A DNA stretch of 21,444 nucleotides from Nitrososphaera sp. UBA210 (GTDB taxonomy: Archaea > Thermoproteota > Nitrososphaeria > Nitrososphaerales > Nitrososphaeraceae), in assembly GCA_002494895.1 (NCBI GenBank), contig DADA01000091.1:1-21444 (forward strand), written 5' to 3'. Shown piece by piece: positions 7,288 to 13,701 of the stretch. Position 1 is the first letter of the stretch; every line of letters begins with the position of its first letter. A model generated the notes under the pieces. The model did no database searches, was not told the DNA's origin, and saw only the letters and a program-made list of their open reading frames with translations. The position numbers were made by a program, and so were the translations under genes.

Positions 7288-7677
7288 TTATGCGGCGTCA
7301 GACTCTGATGTTTGTGTTGCACTAGTCGATCGACCATCATCGTCGGCTTCGATCTTTCTCCTCATCTGACCCAACTTGGAAGAACCGTATAGAACGCCCC
7401 CCAGAGTGAGGATCGCGCCGATGCAGGCCAGCCCCAGTAGGTAATTGGTGAACGGTTCTGCCGGCAGCTGCGTCTGTATTTCCGGAATGTTGGGCACCTT
7501 CTCCAGGACAGCCTGGGAAATCGCCTGCTTTACAGACGGTGGAAGGGTGAGCTCAAAACCAATGCTTATCGCTAGAAGGGTGGAACCCAGAGTTACCAGA
7601 ACGCCCGTAACCACTTGTACTATGGCGAGGTCTATCATGAACAGCCTATCTCCGGAAGAATGCCGTTGCGAGCGCAT
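7288..7677 (-). CDS. Small two-TM membrane protein, function unknown
   Basis: A 129-aa protein with two hydrophobic helices separated by a roughly 40-residue loop containing IPEIQTQLPAEPF. The first helix covers VQVVTGVLVTLGSTLLAISIGF and the second YLLGLACIGAILTLGGVLYG. The tail is charged and hydrophilic (QMRRKIEADDDGR, then Ser/Thr-rich) and likely cytoplasmic. The frame is open back to a TTG at 7710, but GTTATATT at 7699-7706 is placed about 26 nt before ATG 7677, so that start is preferred; ATG 7638 is also possible. No family recognised. Its 3' end faces the VOC gene on the same strand with about 90 bp between. Confidence 0.65.
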   Translation of the reverse strand: MRSQRHSSGDRLFMIDLAIVQVVTGVLVTLGSTLLAISIGFELTLPPSVKQAISQAVLEKVPNIPEIQTQLPAEPFTNYLLGLACIGAILTLGGVLYGSSKLGQMRRKIEADDDGRSTSATQTSESDAA

Positions 7678-7880
7678 CCTGTTGGATAAGGCGGCAAGCG
7701 AATATAACAAGATACAAGTAACTCTACATTACAGTCATGACCGCTCTTGCCATAGCCTTTTGGCTCAAAGTTCATCGATATTGTCTCAATCAATTGACAC
7801 AGCGGAATCCTCCGGTACTACTTTGGTCCATACTGGTGACAACCCGAAAGTCATATAACTGATGAAGGGATTTACTAATT

Positions 7881-8108
7881 ATGGAATTCGCGCTTGTACT
7901 GCTGAATTGTCAGTTTGGCTGCGAGCAAATCGTGATGCAGACCATTCGCAGAATCCCTGAGGTCGTTGAAGTCAGTCTTGTGTCCGGAGGCTACGACCTG
8001 ATCGCAAAAGTGGCTGCTGAAAAGATGGACAAAGTAAAAGAAGTCGTCACATGGCAGATCAGAAAGCTCGATGGCGTAAGGACTAGTCTGACATTGATAG
8101 GGCAGTAG
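7881..8108 (+). CDS. Stand-alone Lrp/AsnC ligand-binding (RAM) domain protein, second copy
   Basis: A 75-aa single-domain protein with the RAM pattern: strand ALVLLNC, helix with TIRRIPEVVEV, strand GGYDLIAKVAA, helix with MDKVKEVVTWQIRKLDGV and final strand TSLTLIG. It lacks a DNA-binding domain. The YDLIAKV and IRKLDGV motifs match the ligand-binding half of Lrp regulators. CATATAACT at about 7853-7861 lies about 25 nt before the ATG, so it has its own leaderless promoter. It is clearly related in layout to the 1313-1549 protein but diverged, so ligands may differ. Confidence 0.87.
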   Translation: MEFALVLLNCQFGCEQIVMQTIRRIPEVVEVSLVSGGYDLIAKVAAEKMDKVKEVVTWQIRKLDGVRTSLTLIGQ

Positions 8109-8154
8109 AATAGCTAATTTTGCAGAAAAACTGATTAAATCTAACTCTAGTACG

Positions 8155-8343
8155 CTAGAACCATGACTTGTGAATGTTTGCCTTGATCTTGGACTTTAGT
8201 TCTTCGGTTATTTCCTCGGGCTTCATATTGTGGTCTTTGGTAGCATGGGAGGCGCACTGCGCCAGTATTTCGTCTTCGGTCTTGCCCTTCGCTACAAAGC
8301 CGCAGTCAAAACCAACATCCTGACATTTGAATTTCAACGCCAT
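8155..8343 (-). CDS. DUF1059 small metal-binding-like protein
   Basis: A 62-aa protein matching the DUF1059 pattern: Phe-Lys-Cys at the start, DVGFDCGFVAKGKTEDE, then helix ILAQCASHATKDHNMKPEEIT and a C-terminal basic helix. Cys7, Cys14, His33 and His38 are the likely metal or structural ligands by comparison with the family. It is a common stand-alone protein in soil archaea and bacteria; its biochemical role is not established. TTTATCTATAAC at about 8363-8374 is about 27 nt upstream of the ATG, consistent with a leaderless transcript. Confidence 0.88.
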   Translation of the reverse strand: MALKFKCQDVGFDCGFVAKGKTEDEILAQCASHATKDHNMKPEEITEELKSKIKANIHKSWF

Positions 8344-8500
8344 AGTGAATTGACGGCGCCGTTATAGATAAAGTTGCTCTTCACTGGCGACATTAAGAGA
8401 TCACATTTTCATTTTCGGCGGCGGTCTTGTTGAACAATAAGTGCGGATCCTTATCCTTGCCTAATGCTAACCCCCCTAACAAGGCATGCGATTATTCCAC

Positions 8501-8512
8501 TTTATTTAAATA
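8501..8512 (+). promoter_or_regulatory. TATA box for the 8535 zinc-ribbon gene
   Basis: TTTATTTAAATA lies 22-34 nt before the TTG start at 8535, matching archaeal TATA spacing for a leaderless mRNA. Confidence 0.55.
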
Positions 8513-8534
8513 ATGTTTCATCGAGCATCAACCA

Positions 8535-8684
8535 TTGAAGAAAATCTGCGATAACTGTTCAAGAGAGCTTTTAAAGCTCGCATTGTTCAGCCCGAGCCGC
8601 AGAATTTACAGATACAATAATGCCATACTGTGCGAAGAGTGCTTGACAAAGATCAGCAAACGCGAACAGGTAGAGAAAGTCTAG
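8535..8684 (+). CDS. 49-aa CxxC/CxxC zinc-ribbon protein
   Basis: A short gene with a TTG start. The protein has two zinc knuckles, C5-x2-C8 (ICDNC) and C33-x2-C36 (LCEEC), separated by a 24-residue basic segment with Arg/Tyr (SPSRRIYRY). The tail is charged. This is a simple zinc-ribbon layout; no catalytic domain is present. The excellent TATA box upstream and the conserved CxxC pair support a real gene. The segment C-D-N-C-S-R-E-L resembles C-P-K-C-D-R-E-L in the minus-strand mini-protein at 10516-10650, so these may be one small family. Role unknown; small zinc ribbons often act in transcription or protein-protein contacts. Confidence 0.68.
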   Translation: MKKICDNCSRELLKLALFSPSRRIYRYNNAILCEECLTKISKREQVEKV

Positions 8685-8766
8685 GCAAAGTTTGCCTTTG
8701 GATTAACGCCTAAAAGTTCTCTTCTGTAAGAACAGACCTTTTCCAGTGATGCTTGAGACGGCTGAC

Positions 8767-9684
8767 CTACGAAGTGACCATAGAGATCCGCTTCGTCAAC
8801 GATATCAACGCCTGTCTGGACTCGAGCGCGCTTTTCCTTGTCGCAACTTCTACCACGATGACATCAGTCAATCGTTTTTCGACGACACTTGCTAGACCGT
8901 TCTTGAAATCTACCTTTCCTGTGCCTATCGCCCTGTGATCGTCTATGGTGCCGTTCGTATCAGCGGCGTGGAAATGTATCGGCTCGGAGGTATCTGATAG
9001 ATCTATATTCTCGCCGGTTCTAATAAGATGGTGCGCAGTATCGATTCCCCGTATAACATTATGCAGTTTGCCGCGGCCATAGGCGATCCTTTCGTAATCG
9101 ATAGCATCGGAATAGTGTTCCTCCAGTACGATTTCCAATGACTTCCCATTTGCTTTCTTGTCAGCCGCATACCTTGCAATCTCATCAAGAGAACGCATGA
9201 AATTCCGTTCAATGGTTCCGTTTCTGAGCTTTCTGTACGCCTTTAGGACTGGCGCCAGTACTCCGTAGACTTTTACTGCGTTTGAGCCGACCAAATATCC
9301 GGTCGCATTTGCACGTTCGTTCCTGAGCGCAAAGAAACCTGGTAGATCGCTAAAACTGTGCAACACCATTCTCGAAACCCCAGCCACTTCCATGCGGTCG
9401 AGTGTCTTTAGGGTATAATTCACCGCTTTCTTTCTCTCGGATTCATTCTCTGAATCGATGCTTGGCCTGTGGAGGGTCTTGTGGACAGAATTCGTCATGC
9501 GCCTGTCGGCGCTATATTCACGCATGAGTGCCAGACAGTTTGGCTTGATCTCCACAAGGGCGTTAATGTGATCTTCGTTAAGCTCGATGCCCGAAAAGCC
9601 ATCTTCGTGCGCTAGCTGCATCGCTTGCAACGCATTGGCAGCGGTTACATACGGAGCGACCGATGTCACAATATTGAACTGCAA
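8767..9684 (-). CDS. Xylose-isomerase-like TIM-barrel protein (sugar isomerase/epimerase family)
   Basis: A 305-aa protein of the AP-endonuclease-2/xylose-isomerase-like superfamily, metal-dependent TIM barrels acting on sugars, inositols or related hydroxy-acids. Visible features are an N-terminal strand (FNIVTSV), GFSGIELNED at 29-38 with the first-half Glu, a VHK strand around 67, MVLHSF near 106, LEIVLEEHY near 183 carrying a metal-ligand Glu, GIDTAHHLI near 214 supplying Asp and His, and HFHAADTNG...DDHRAIGTGKVDF near 237-261, the typical second metal-binding stretch. All main ligand positions appear retained. The start is TTG at 9684, with GGATAAATAG at 9704-9713 about 25 nt upstream. 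Substrate cannot be deduced. The neighbours give no pathway context. Confidence 0.87.
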   Translation of the reverse strand: MQFNIVTSVAPYVTAANALQAMQLAHEDGFSGIELNEDHINALVEIKPNCLALMREYSADRRMTNSVHKTLHRPSIDSENESERKKAVNYTLKTLDRMEVAGVSRMVLHSFSDLPGFFALRNERANATGYLVGSNAVKVYGVLAPVLKAYRKLRNGTIERNFMRSLDEIARYAADKKANGKSLEIVLEEHYSDAIDYERIAYGRGKLHNVIRGIDTAHHLIRTGENIDLSDTSEPIHFHAADTNGTIDDHRAIGTGKVDFKNGLASVVEKRLTDVIVVEVATRKSALESRQALISLTKRISMVTS

Positions 9685-9839
9685 GTTCGCTCACTCAAGC
9701 CTCCTATTTATCCGGGAGACCCTCGTTCGGATGCCTCATTGTGGAGTGTTAGCAGCGGTGAGCTCAATAAGCGTATCTGAATGATGTTCCGGCATTTCGC
9801 GGAAAGCCGGTTACGAAAAGCTTGGTCGCGTTGACAAGG

Positions 9840-9847
9840 TTTAATAT
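9840..9847 (+). promoter_or_regulatory. TATA box deciding the 9870 start
   Basis: TTTAATAT is centred 27 nt before ATG 9870. It overlaps the upstream ATG at 9846, which is therefore unlikely to be within the transcript. Confidence 0.55.
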
Positions 9848-9869
9848 GGCAGCATTGTTCTGCCAAAAC

Positions 9870-10013
9870 ATGCAAGGAATCCAAAAACAAAAGTGCGCTT
9901 CGTGCGGCGTTATGTTCATGTCTGAAAGTGGCTCCCAGAAATGCCCTTCGTGCTCGTCTTCCCATGGTCATGGCGAAATGTCTGGAGGTTGCGGCTGCGG
10001 GCACAGCCACTAG
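9870..10013 (+). CDS. 47-aa zinc-ribbon protein with His/Cys/Gly metal-binding tail
   Basis: The protein has a zinc ribbon with C9-x2-C12 (CASC) and C25-x2-C28 (CPSC), followed by a striking tail HGHGEMSGGCGCGHSH containing four His and two Cys. Family knowledge suggests the ribbon binds one structural Zn, while the tail could bind Zn, Ni or Cu. The longer open frame begins at 9822, but the TATA box at 9840-9847 fixes ATG 9870 as the probable leaderless start. Its stop codon overlaps the stop of the convergent minus-strand gene by three bases (10011-10012 shared), so the two transcripts would be antisense at their 3' ends. Function unknown; metal buffering or regulation is inference. Confidence 0.78.
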   Translation: MQGIQKQKCASCGVMFMSESGSQKCPSCSSSHGHGEMSGGCGCGHSH

Positions 10014-10447
10014 CTTTTTTTCCGTCGTTTCTTGCGTCTTTCAATATTCTGCTGGAAGTCTGATATTATCTTCTCAGACTCATCAGCCAGGTTCATCGCC
10101 TTTATCATGTCGCCCTTTTTGGCTCCTTTCATGGTCAATGAAAAATTCAGAATCTGGTTTGCATTTATGTTCCGCAGCCTGTTGAATTCCTTCAGAACTT
10201 GATAATCGTCCGCGCTAACGAGATTTGCAGATATCAACATGTCTATCACGTGCTTGAATTGCCTGTGGACTGTATTCTTATTCCCCGCTGCCTGACGGTA
10301 CAACGCATTTAGTTTTTGTTCTAGGTATTCGTGTGCAAGCAGGATGGCTTCAAGCTGGAGTCCCTTTTCGAATACATCCCTGGCGTGGGGCATTACGTTT
10401 TCAGCCAAAGTAATCCTGTGACCCTCATCTACATCTATGTACGGCAT
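10010..10447 (-). CDS. HEPN-like all-helical protein with degenerate RNase motif
   Basis: A 145-aa, mostly helical protein. The pattern ARDVFEKGLQLEAILLAHEYLEQKLNALY (22-50), a second helix HRQFKHVIDMLISANLVSADDYQVLKEFNRLRN, and a following LADESEKIISDFQQNI resemble the four-helix HEPN layout. In catalytic HEPN RNases the RNxxxH (Rx4-6H) motif sits where this protein has LRNINANQ; the histidine is replaced, so RNase activity is doubtful. The tail is strongly basic (RRKKRRKK), suggesting nucleic-acid contact. GTATTATG at 10474-10481 lies about 27 nt before the ATG. No partner nucleotidyltransferase is adjacent. The HEPN call is tentative. Confidence 0.7.
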   Translation of the reverse strand: MPYIDVDEGHRITLAENVMPHARDVFEKGLQLEAILLAHEYLEQKLNALYRQAAGNKNTVHRQFKHVIDMLISANLVSADDYQVLKEFNRLRNINANQILNFSLTMKGAKKGDMIKAMNLADESEKIISDFQQNIERRKKRRKKS

Positions 10448-10515
10448 GGAGCTCTGTAGGATCGGTGTTCATAATACTGTATTGTCTTACGGCGGACTAG
10501 CGTAAAAACAATGGG

Positions 10516-10650
10516 CTATCTGGTGAATAACTTAGCATCATTGCTAAAAAAGCCACATTCGCACACCAAGAGAATGCTATTGTCCTTCTCGATAAAGTTG
10601 GATTTCGAAAGCTCCCGGTCGCATTTTGGGCAGTTCTTGATCAGTAACAA
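10516..10650 (-). CDS. 44-aa CxxC/CxC mini zinc-ribbon protein
   Basis: A minus-strand short frame with C7-x2-C10 (NCPKC) and C30-x-C32 (VCECG), the typical halves of a zinc ribbon, separated by a charged spacer. The CPKCDREL segment resembles CDNCSREL of the 8535 protein. The best available start is TTG at 10650; no convincing TATA box was found at the right distance, so the start is uncertain. It lies in the gap between two minus-strand genes (10010-10447 and 10698-10973) and could be read through from the latter. Supported by motif only. Confidence 0.42.
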   Translation of the reverse strand: MLLIKNCPKCDRELSKSNFIEKDNSILLVCECGFFSNDAKLFTR

Positions 10651-10697
10651 GGCTACCAGTTTGTTATGTGGATGGCAAAAGAAAAAGTTTGCGGCGA

Positions 10698-10973
10698 TCA
10701 GTCCGCTCTTTCTAGGACCTTTTCTTTCTCGTATTCGGCATCCAGGTCGCGTGAGGTGTCTTTTACCTTATTGGCGACAGCTTTGGCACCCGCCTTTACC
10801 TTATCGCCTGCTTCTTCCAGATCACCCCTGACTCCGGGGCCAGTCTTAAGCTTCTCTTTGCGATATTCGGCATCCAGGTCGCGCCCTGCATCTTCAGTCT
10901 TGTTCCACACCGCCTTTGCTCCGGCCTTGATTTTATTCCCTGCGTCTTCCAAGTCTCTCTCTATTTCGGTCAT
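10698..10973 (-). CDS. LEA-like protein of two tandem amphipathic helical repeats
   Basis: A 91-aa, highly charged protein of Ala, Lys, Glu and Asp with almost no large hydrophobics, built from two near-identical units of 44 residues: DLEDAGNKIKAGAKAVWNK...RDLDAEY, then DLEEAGDKVKAGAKAVANK...RDLDAEY. Composition and repeat style resemble LEA or CsbD-like stress proteins that are disordered in solution and fold into amphipathic helices on membranes or during desiccation. The start is set at ATG 10973 rather than TTG 10982 because GATAAATA (10998-11005) lies about 28 nt upstream. A T-rich stretch (plus 10672-10684) follows the gene and may terminate it. A protective role is inference. Confidence 0.8.
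   Translation of the reverse strand: MTEIERDLEDAGNKIKAGAKAVWNKTEDAGRDLDAEYRKEKLKTGPGVRGDLEEAGDKVKAGAKAVANKVKDTSRDLDAEYEKEKVLERAD
10732..10883 (-). repeat. Internal 132-bp duplication in the LEA-like gene
   Basis: An identical 20-nt segment encoding RDLDAEY occurs at 10732-10751 and 10864-10883, exactly 132 bp (44 codons) apart, showing an in-frame duplication recent enough to keep perfect nucleotide identity in part. Confidence 0.8.
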
Positions 10974-11136
10974 TGTCACCAAAAGTAAAGCAATGCTATT
11001 TATCGAAATCGTAATCGCATTAGGAATAGATGACAGCTAGCAGACATGCCGCTGCGTTAGTCGCAACCTTGCCCAGTGGCGTACAGACCAAAGAATACTG
11101 GTCGTGGAGGTTGACTTTGGTATTTGTTACCTAACA

Positions 11137-11159
11137 CGATTAGTCAATCCTTTAATAAA
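11137..11159 (+). promoter_or_regulatory. Promoter element, copy A (shared with 15036-15058)
   Basis: A 23-nt sequence beginning CGATTAGTCAATCC and ending in the TATA box TTTAATAAA is repeated without mismatch at 15036-15058. Here the TATA core lies about 24 nt before ATG 11179. The conserved part upstream of the TATA covers the BRE region and about 12 further bases, beyond what a basal promoter requires. Confidence 0.75.
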
Positions 11160-11178
11160 AAAGAACCAATCCATAGTT

Positions 11179-11559
11179 ATGACACAAGAAAAGGTTTCAT
11201 CTGAATACTCTACAAACTCGGTTGAAGCTGCAGAAAACATAAAAAGGATCGCACAAAACGTCCGTGAGCAGTCGATCAAGTTTAGAGATATTGTAAGAAG
11301 TATGCGAGAAACGGGAGCACTTAAAGAAATTAGTGAGGCAGCTCGCGACGCTGTCGCAGCCTCAAGGGATGCCGCAAGAGACATTAGCGAAACAGCCAAG
11401 GAATTGCGGGAGAGCGGCGTTGTTGACGAGACGGCTGCAGCGATTAGAGAGACAAGAGACATTGCTCGCGATACCGCAAAGGGCATAGGTGAAAAGGCAA
11501 AAGAGCTGCAGGGTGCGGCTCCAAACGATAGACCTGGCTCTGCGGATTCCAAGCGTTGA
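11179..11559 (+). CDS. Charged helical-repeat (phasin/apolipoprotein-like) protein
   Basis: A 126-aa protein rich in Ala, Arg and Glu, predicted to be one long amphipathic helix or coiled coil. Repeated segments are visible: MRETGALKEISEAARDAVAA (about 44-63) and LRESGVVDETAAAIRETRDI (about 76-95), each an [ST]G turn followed by an ETARD-like helix. The C terminus is a polar tail. A similar module, KRSGMVRDLKETARDVSET, closes the 13699-14196 protein, so the two belong to one loose family. The frame is open back to 11104, but the shared promoter element places transcription start near ATG 11179. A small polar protein follows 10 bp downstream. Membrane or granule coating, or scaffolding, is inference. 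Confidence 0.78.
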   Translation: MTQEKVSSEYSTNSVEAAENIKRIAQNVREQSIKFRDIVRSMRETGALKEISEAARDAVAASRDAARDISETAKELRESGVVDETAAAIRETRDIARDTAKGIGEKAKELQGAAPNDRPGSADSKR

Positions 11560-11569
11560 GGCCAAAGGA

Positions 11570-11722
11570 ATGAGTACCGAGAGAAAGAATCCCTATCAAC
11601 GTGACCATGCATTGAATGATTCAATGCATGGGCAATCTGAAGAGAGAGCGGAAAAAACCTTGAAAGACTCTGATTCCAATCAAGACAAAAAGAGCCGCAG
11701 ATCAAAGGATCTGCCGGAATAG
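11570..11722 (+). CDS. 50-aa highly polar hypothetical protein
   Basis: A small hydrophilic protein made almost entirely of Asp, Glu, Lys, Arg, Ser, Asn and Gln, with no hydrophobic core; probably disordered. It starts 10 bp after the helical-repeat gene on the same strand and is likely co-transcribed. The frame continues upstream to 11489 but would overlap that gene, so ATG 11570 is preferred. It encloses a 27-bp perfect palindrome, coding HALNDSMHG, so the DNA or RNA structure may be the conserved element rather than the protein. Confidence 0.5.
   Translation: MSTERKNPYQRDHALNDSMHGQSEERAEKTLKDSDSNQDKKSRRSKDLPE
11605..11631 (+). repeat. 27-bp perfect inverted repeat
   Basis: CCATGCATTGAA and its exact complement TTCAATGCATGG are separated by TGA. 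As RNA it would be a 12-bp stem with a 3-nt loop; as DNA it could be a dimeric protein site. It lies within the small 11570-11722 frame. Confidence 0.85.
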
Positions 11723-11861
11723 CAGAAATCCAGACCTGACTGGATGGTAGATGAGGTGGCCAGCTAATCCCCCTATGCCTTGTTTTGGTCTTCCCAATTT
11801 ACCGTCCAAAAAATTCTGCTGGCTGATTCTAGGTGGAAGTAAAACGCGGTTAGTAGGGGAT

Positions 11862-12389
11862 CTATCCTGATATCTTCATCATTATCGAATTGATGCTGAT
11901 TTCGATATCGGCTTTGTAGCCAAAGCTATTGAGTATGCGTTCATTGTATTCCTTGAAGAATATGGACCAGTTCAGTCCCATCTCATGTTGAACTACGATT
12001 CGCTTGCTGCCATCTGGATCGTCATATTCCCTGAGGACAAATCCAGATTTCTTGATCCTGTATCTCATGGTGGCGTAGAATGATTCGATATCATCCACAC
12101 CGGTTAGCATCAGTCTGGCATCTTTAGAAGTGTCTGCCGTTTTTAACGCGATCTTTTTGAGCGTTTCCTCGTCGATAGCGTCAAAGAGTTCCTTCAAGAT
12201 GTCCTTTGGCAACAGCTCCCATCCGGCCTTGGACACAACCATGTCCCAATCTACGAACGATGCAATAACCTGATTGACCAGGGTGTTAAGGCTTATCTGA
12301 TTCTCCTGCGATTCTCCGCGTAATTTTTGCAATTTCTCTGAATCTAAGCGAAAGGTCACACTTTCAGAACGATTATTCTTGTGCTGCAT
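11862..12389 (-). CDS. Ribbon-helix-helix protein with conserved C-terminal domain of unknown function
   Basis: A 175-aa protein. Residues about 9-50 look like a ribbon-helix-helix DNA-binding domain: strand ESVTFRLD, helix SEKLQKLRGESQENQ, turn, helix SLNTLVNQVIASFVDW. The remainder is a separate domain with KAGWELLPKDILKELFDAID, EETLKKIA, LTGVDDIES, IKKSGFVLREYDD and VVQHEMGLNWSIFF. The same domain makes up most of the 14483-14992 protein (matching KAG, LFD..EET, L.G.D..ES, KSGF, QH.MG.N.SIF), so they are paralogues. The frame opens at 12488, but the TATA box at 12432-12442 sits inside that extension, so ATG 12389 is taken, with a leader of about 20 nt. It is probably a transcription regulator with a ligand- or partner-binding C-terminal domain. 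Confidence 0.82.
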   Translation of the reverse strand: MQHKNNRSESVTFRLDSEKLQKLRGESQENQISLNTLVNQVIASFVDWDMVVSKAGWELLPKDILKELFDAIDEETLKKIALKTADTSKDARLMLTGVDDIESFYATMRYRIKKSGFVLREYDDPDGSKRIVVQHEMGLNWSIFFKEYNERILNSFGYKADIEISINSIMMKISG

Positions 12390-12431
12390 AATCGGTTTCT
12401 TGGTGGCCGTGTTCCGTATTTGCCGAGATCT

Positions 12432-12442
12432 GCTTATAAACA
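12432..12442 (-). promoter_or_regulatory. TATA box for the ribbon-helix-helix gene
   Basis: Read on the minus strand, TGTTTATAAGC lies about 48 nt before ATG 12389, excluding the upstream in-frame Met codons from the transcript. Confidence 0.55.
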
Positions 12443-12624
12443 TGGCTGCTTTGCAACCATGTTTGTACACTACAGACGGGTTGGACAAATCTAGGCAAGC
12501 TTTGGCTCTTGCGACGTAGGGTAATAGCCCTTTATCTCCAATTTTTATTGTTCAATATTTGCAGACTCTCGTTTAGGAAGATATTCTAGCCGCGATTGGC
12601 TCATCACCCACGCCTATGCGCCTG

Positions 12625-12955
12625 TCATAGGGGCCCAGTAACAGTTGGAAGCAAGAATCCAACTATTGTGGCTGCTATCCACACTATTACCGCCGCACCG
12701 AGAGATCTCAGCCATCCCATGTCGTACAGCCATCTGAGCCAACAGCCATACAAATCCGCCTATTATCGCGGCAATCCACCCGGTCCCGAGAAGAAAATAG
12801 GCTACCGTGTATACGACCGTCCCTACTATCGCAGCGAGGAATGCTCTGCCTATGCCTTCTTTTTGACCAAACAGCTTTGTGACAATGTAGATAATGATCG
12901 TAGAAATTATCAGACCTACGATGAAAATTATTACAGAGACTAATTCGTTGGCCAT
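12625..12955 (-). pseudogene. Four-TM membrane protein interrupted by a frameshift
   Basis: From ATG 12955 the frame encodes three clean TM segments: LVSVIIFIVGLIISTIIIYI, GRAFLAAIVGTVVYTVAYFL and WIAAIIGGFVWLLA. It then turns into unlikely sequence (QMAVRHGMAEISRCGG, then SNCYWAP) and stops at 12614. In the +1 frame after about 12735-12742 the DNA instead encodes RWLYDMGWLRSLGAA, IVWIAATIVGFLLP and TVTGPL, stopping at 12625: a fourth TM helix that fits the rest of the protein. Reading GCT-CTC-AGA-TGG there would restore one frame of about 111 residues, so two bases appear lost (or one gained). It is either a pseudogene, a sequencing error or a frameshift tolerated in vivo. ATTTAATAT at about 12986-12994 is the TATA box, so the gene is still promoter-equipped. 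Confidence 0.75.
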
Positions 12956-13098
12956 GTCTGACGCTTTGGTTGTGCATCCTGTGTAAAATATTAAATCATT
13001 GTGTAATCACGTTAATCAAGCAACTCTACATTCCGTCTATCGATAAAAGAAATCGAAATATTCTTGGTGGGCACCACGGGCGGTGCTAGTTCCATCGG

Positions 13099-13488
13099 TC
13101 AGAATTGATAGTCGTCGTGACCGCGCGCTTTTCTCGGGAATACTTCCTCGAAGGGTGCGAGTATGTTGTTGCAAAACTGCATTCCTTCATACGTAATGTT
13201 GTAAAGTGAGATTGCTTTCGCGCCATTCAGTGTGGATTTCTTTACTACAAAGTTTCTATTCTCCAAGTCATCTAGGACTGATTCGTGGATCTTTGAGTTG
13301 AGACCACACACACTCAGTAACATCGACTTGTTCATTTCGCCTGTTCTTGATAGCCTCTGTATTATGTCTTTGAATATGTAGATCTTGTCGCGCGGTAGCC
13401 GCCTGGACCTAGTCCTCATGTTACCTTTGTTCTGCATCACGGTTTCTTGCATGCCGGACCTATTCTCTGCCGCAACTAGAGATTGCAT
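13099..13488 (-). CDS. Winged-helix DNA-binding protein (HTH_45-like)
   Basis: A 129-aa protein with a basic N-terminal arm (RTRSRRLPRDK) and one winged helix-turn-helix. KIYIFKDIIQRLSRTGEMNKSML is helix 1 and helix 2, SVCGLNSKIHESVLDDLENRNFV contains the recognition helix, then the wing strands VVKKSTLNGAKAISLYNITYEGMQF, and a terminal helix. The ITYEGMQF sequence after the wing is typical of the thaumarchaeal single-domain family resembling Pfam HTH_45, predicted transcription factors. ATTATATCA at about 13514-13522 lies some 28 nt upstream of ATG 13488, consistent with a leaderless start; ATG 13437 is an alternative. It is divergent from the 13699 operon, with about 210 bp between them, so it could regulate that operon. 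This is inference from position. Confidence 0.85.
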   Translation of the reverse strand: MQSLVAAENRSGMQETVMQNKGNMRTRSRRLPRDKIYIFKDIIQRLSRTGEMNKSMLLSVCGLNSKIHESVLDDLENRNFVVKKSTLNGAKAISLYNITYEGMQFCNNILAPFEEVFPRKARGHDDYQF

Positions 13489-13686
13489 GGTTGATTAGAG
13501 CGTATGAAATGATATAATCACTACGTATTTATCGCAACCGCATTACGTCATATAGCCGAGATGCCCTGAAACATGCCAAGACAATGACACTGTGCTGCGA
13601 TGCAATGTTTTGCACCCATTCAATTCAAAAGATAAGTTTTCATGTGCTGCTTAATCAGAATAGGCAACAGTCTAATAACTTGATGC

Positions 13687-13701
13687 CATATTTTCAATAT
13701 G
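13687..13701 (+). repeat. Inverted repeat over the 13699 start codon
   Basis: CATATT and AATATG flank TTC, making a 15-bp inverted repeat that includes the ATG. The distance from TATA-like TAATAACTT (about 13673-13681) makes it the transcription-start region, so it could be an operator or occlude initiation. Confidence 0.4.

Noticed and set aside
10511..10831. 106-codon plus frame
   Set aside because: It spans the antisense of a mini zinc protein and of the LEA-like gene; its composition is that of a shadow frame.
10864..10883. Repeat considered as part of a mobile element or CRISPR
   Set aside because: There are only two copies, in frame, 44 codons apart within one gene; it is an internal protein duplication.
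11127..11705. 192-codon minus-strand frame
   Set aside because: It is the antisense of the Ala/Arg/Glu-rich helical gene, giving a Ser/Leu-rich shadow with no motif; the plus strand has the promoter.
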